Origin: JALZUV01 sp963837025 | GTDB taxonomy: Bacteria; Pseudomonadota; Alphaproteobacteria; Rickettsiales; JALZUV01 | Assembly (NCBI GenBank): GCA_963837025.1 | Contig: CAWILT010000002.1 | Coordinates: 496,001-560,000, forward strand | DNA: 64,000 nt | Direction of reading: 5' to 3' | Shown here: piece by piece, positions 63,171 to 64,000 of the stretch | Position numbering within the stretch: the first letter of the stretch is position 1 | Layout of the letters: each line of letters opens with the position of its first letter | Made by a program: the position numbers and the translations under genes | The notes under the pieces: generated by a model | Seen by the model: only the letters and a program-made list of their open reading frames with translations | The model's database searches: none | Told to the model about the DNA's origin: nothing

Positions 63171-64000
63171 ATGACAGCACTTAAGAAACAGGAAAATACA
63201 GTGAGCCTCAAATCATTAATGAAAAACCCCGAAATGTATCAAACCAAATGCTATGCAAACGGCAAATGGATTGAAGCAAAATCAGGCGAAACCAGCGATA
63301 TTGAAAATCCTGCCACGGGCGAAATTATCGCCACCGTTCCAAAGATGGGCTACGATGAAGTGACGGAAGTTATTAATCAAGCGCATGCTGCATGGGGCGA
63401 ATGGCGCGGTATGCTTGCTAAAGAACGCGCAAAACTACTACTTAAATGGGCTGACATTCTCGTGCAAAACCGCGACGATATCGGCACCATCATGTGCTAC
63501 GAACAAGGCAAGCCCATTAGCCAAGCCAAAGGCGAGGTGGATTATGCTGCCAGCTTTATCGAATGGTATGCGCATGAAGCACAAAGCGTTGCAGGCGAAA
63601 CGGTGCCGCAAACTAAACCGGGTCGCCGCGAAACGGTATGGAAAGAGCCTGTGGGCGTTTCTGCTGCTATCACACCGTGGAACTTCCCCGCTGCGATGAT
63701 TGCGCGTAAAGTAGGCCCTGCATTAGCTGCTGGCTGTCCTGCCATTTCAAAACCGGCTGAAAATACGCCGCTCACTGCATTAGCTATGGCAAAATGTGCT
63801 GAACTAGCTGGCATTCCTGCTGGTATTTTCAACGTTGTAACAGGCAAAGCGTCTGAAATCGGCAAGTCCATGACCGATAACAGCAAAGTGCGTAAGCTCA
63901 GCTTTACCGGCTCAACACCCATCGGCAAATTGCTCTATAAACAGTGCGCCGATACTGTGAAAAAGATTTCGCTAGAATTGGGCGGCAACGCACCCTTCAT
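63171..64000 (+). CDS. gabD: Succinate-semialdehyde dehydrogenase, 3' truncated by window end
   Basis: About 276 residues are present, open to the right edge. Aldehyde dehydrogenase family: 'ANGKWIEAKSGETSDIENPA', the oxyanion/cofactor segment 'TPWNFPAAMIARKVGPALAAG', 'SKPAENTPLTA', 'SFTGSTPIGKLL' and the catalytic-Glu motif 'LELGGNAPF'. The downstream catalytic Cys is outside. The order of these blocks and 'CYEQGKPISQAKGEV' favour the GabD branch (4-aminobutyrate/succinate semialdehyde catabolism). Besides ATG 63171, a GTG at 63201 preceded by ACAGGAA is a good alternative start. Confidence 0.9.
   Translation, partial: MTALKKQENTVSLKSLMKNPEMYQTKCYANGKWIEAKSGETSDIENPATGEIIATVPKMGYDEVTEVINQAHAAWGEWRGMLAKERAKLLLKWADILVQNRDDIGTIMCYEQGKPISQAKGEVDYAASFIEWYAHEAQSVAGETVPQTKPGRRETVWKEPVGVSAAITPWNFPAAMIARKVGPALAAGCPAISKPAENTPLTALAMAKCAELAGIPAGIFNVVTGKASEIGKSMTDNSKVRKLSFTGSTPIGKLLYKQCADTVKKISLELGGNAPF

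Noticed and set aside
63385..63699. Open frame inside the aldehyde dehydrogenase region
   Set aside because: It is out of frame with the dehydrogenase, whose reading frame runs unbroken from 63171 to the window end.
1..64000. CRISPR arrays, rRNA operons, insertion sequences, integrases or prophage genes
   Set aside because: No spaced direct repeats, rRNA sequence, transposase or phage-like gene was recognised anywhere in the window.

Overview
The window is almost entirely one continuous stretch of an alphaproteobacterial chromosome (about 2.05 kb to the right edge), preceded by roughly 2 kb that looks as if it came from a different phylum. Evidence for Alphaproteobacteria: a single 14-subunit complex I operon continuing into birA, coaX and ribonuclease J; NuoB and NuoG close to mitochondrial homologues in sequence; a stand-alone NDUFS4-type complex I protein; an NDUFAF5/BioC-type methyltransferase; a DUF2610 protein; the rpmF-plsX-fabH-ihfA-merR-tRNA-Pro block; and the ruvX/gatCA/plsY/dprA/topA/rnr neighbourhood. 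The base composition is moderate with many AT-rich genes. I cannot place the organism below class from this sequence; the gene set would fit a small-genome, possibly host- or prey-associated lineage, but that is inference.

Layout. 1-2050: end of an outer-membrane barrel gene and a complete secreted protein with a type IX secretion sorting domain (a Bacteroidota/Chlorobi-type trait), each followed by a strong intrinsic terminator. 2091-6025: ferredoxin/flavodoxin-NADP reductase, FolD, a CDF metal transporter and a methyltransferase. 6125-9138: ribosomal L32, fatty-acid/phospholipid start genes, IHF alpha, a MerR regulator and tRNA-Pro(GGG). 9183-12416: small metabolic and unknown genes. 12545-31457: complex I (nuoA to nuoN), then birA, coaX and rnj. 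This operon carries two insertions (two small membrane proteins between nuoC and nuoD; a HicB-HicA pair between nuoF and nuoG) and one apparent frameshift in nuoM. 31454-35230 (minus): a three-gene operon with two paralogous membrane-anchored wall-hydrolase-like proteins. 35333-48738: pyrF, rpsP-rimM, gatA/gatC, ruvX, plsY, a diguanylate cyclase, dprA, a TerB-like protein, an unknown, topA and rnr. 48780-51371: NDUFS4-like protein, DUF2610 protein and a 615-residue orphan. 51339-57197 (minus): TAXI-type TRAP transporter, MarR regulator and histidine kinase, next to a LuxI/GNAT-like protein. 58352-64000: glmS, a DUF805 protein, two glycosyltransferases, a cNMP/FHA protein and a truncated succinate-semialdehyde dehydrogenase.

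Most genes are housekeeping. The best candidates for something undescribed are: (a) the 31.4-35.2 kb operon, in which an M23 endopeptidase with an intact metal site sits beside an amidase-3-like protein whose expected zinc and catalytic residues are changed, both on the same N-terminal membrane module; (b) the genes embedded in the complex I operon, including a short HicB without a DNA-binding domain; (c) the DUF2610/615-residue pair. A recurring promoter-like arrangement directly abutting ATG codons suggests leaderless transcripts. The phylum change near 2 kb should be checked first as a possible assembly chimera.
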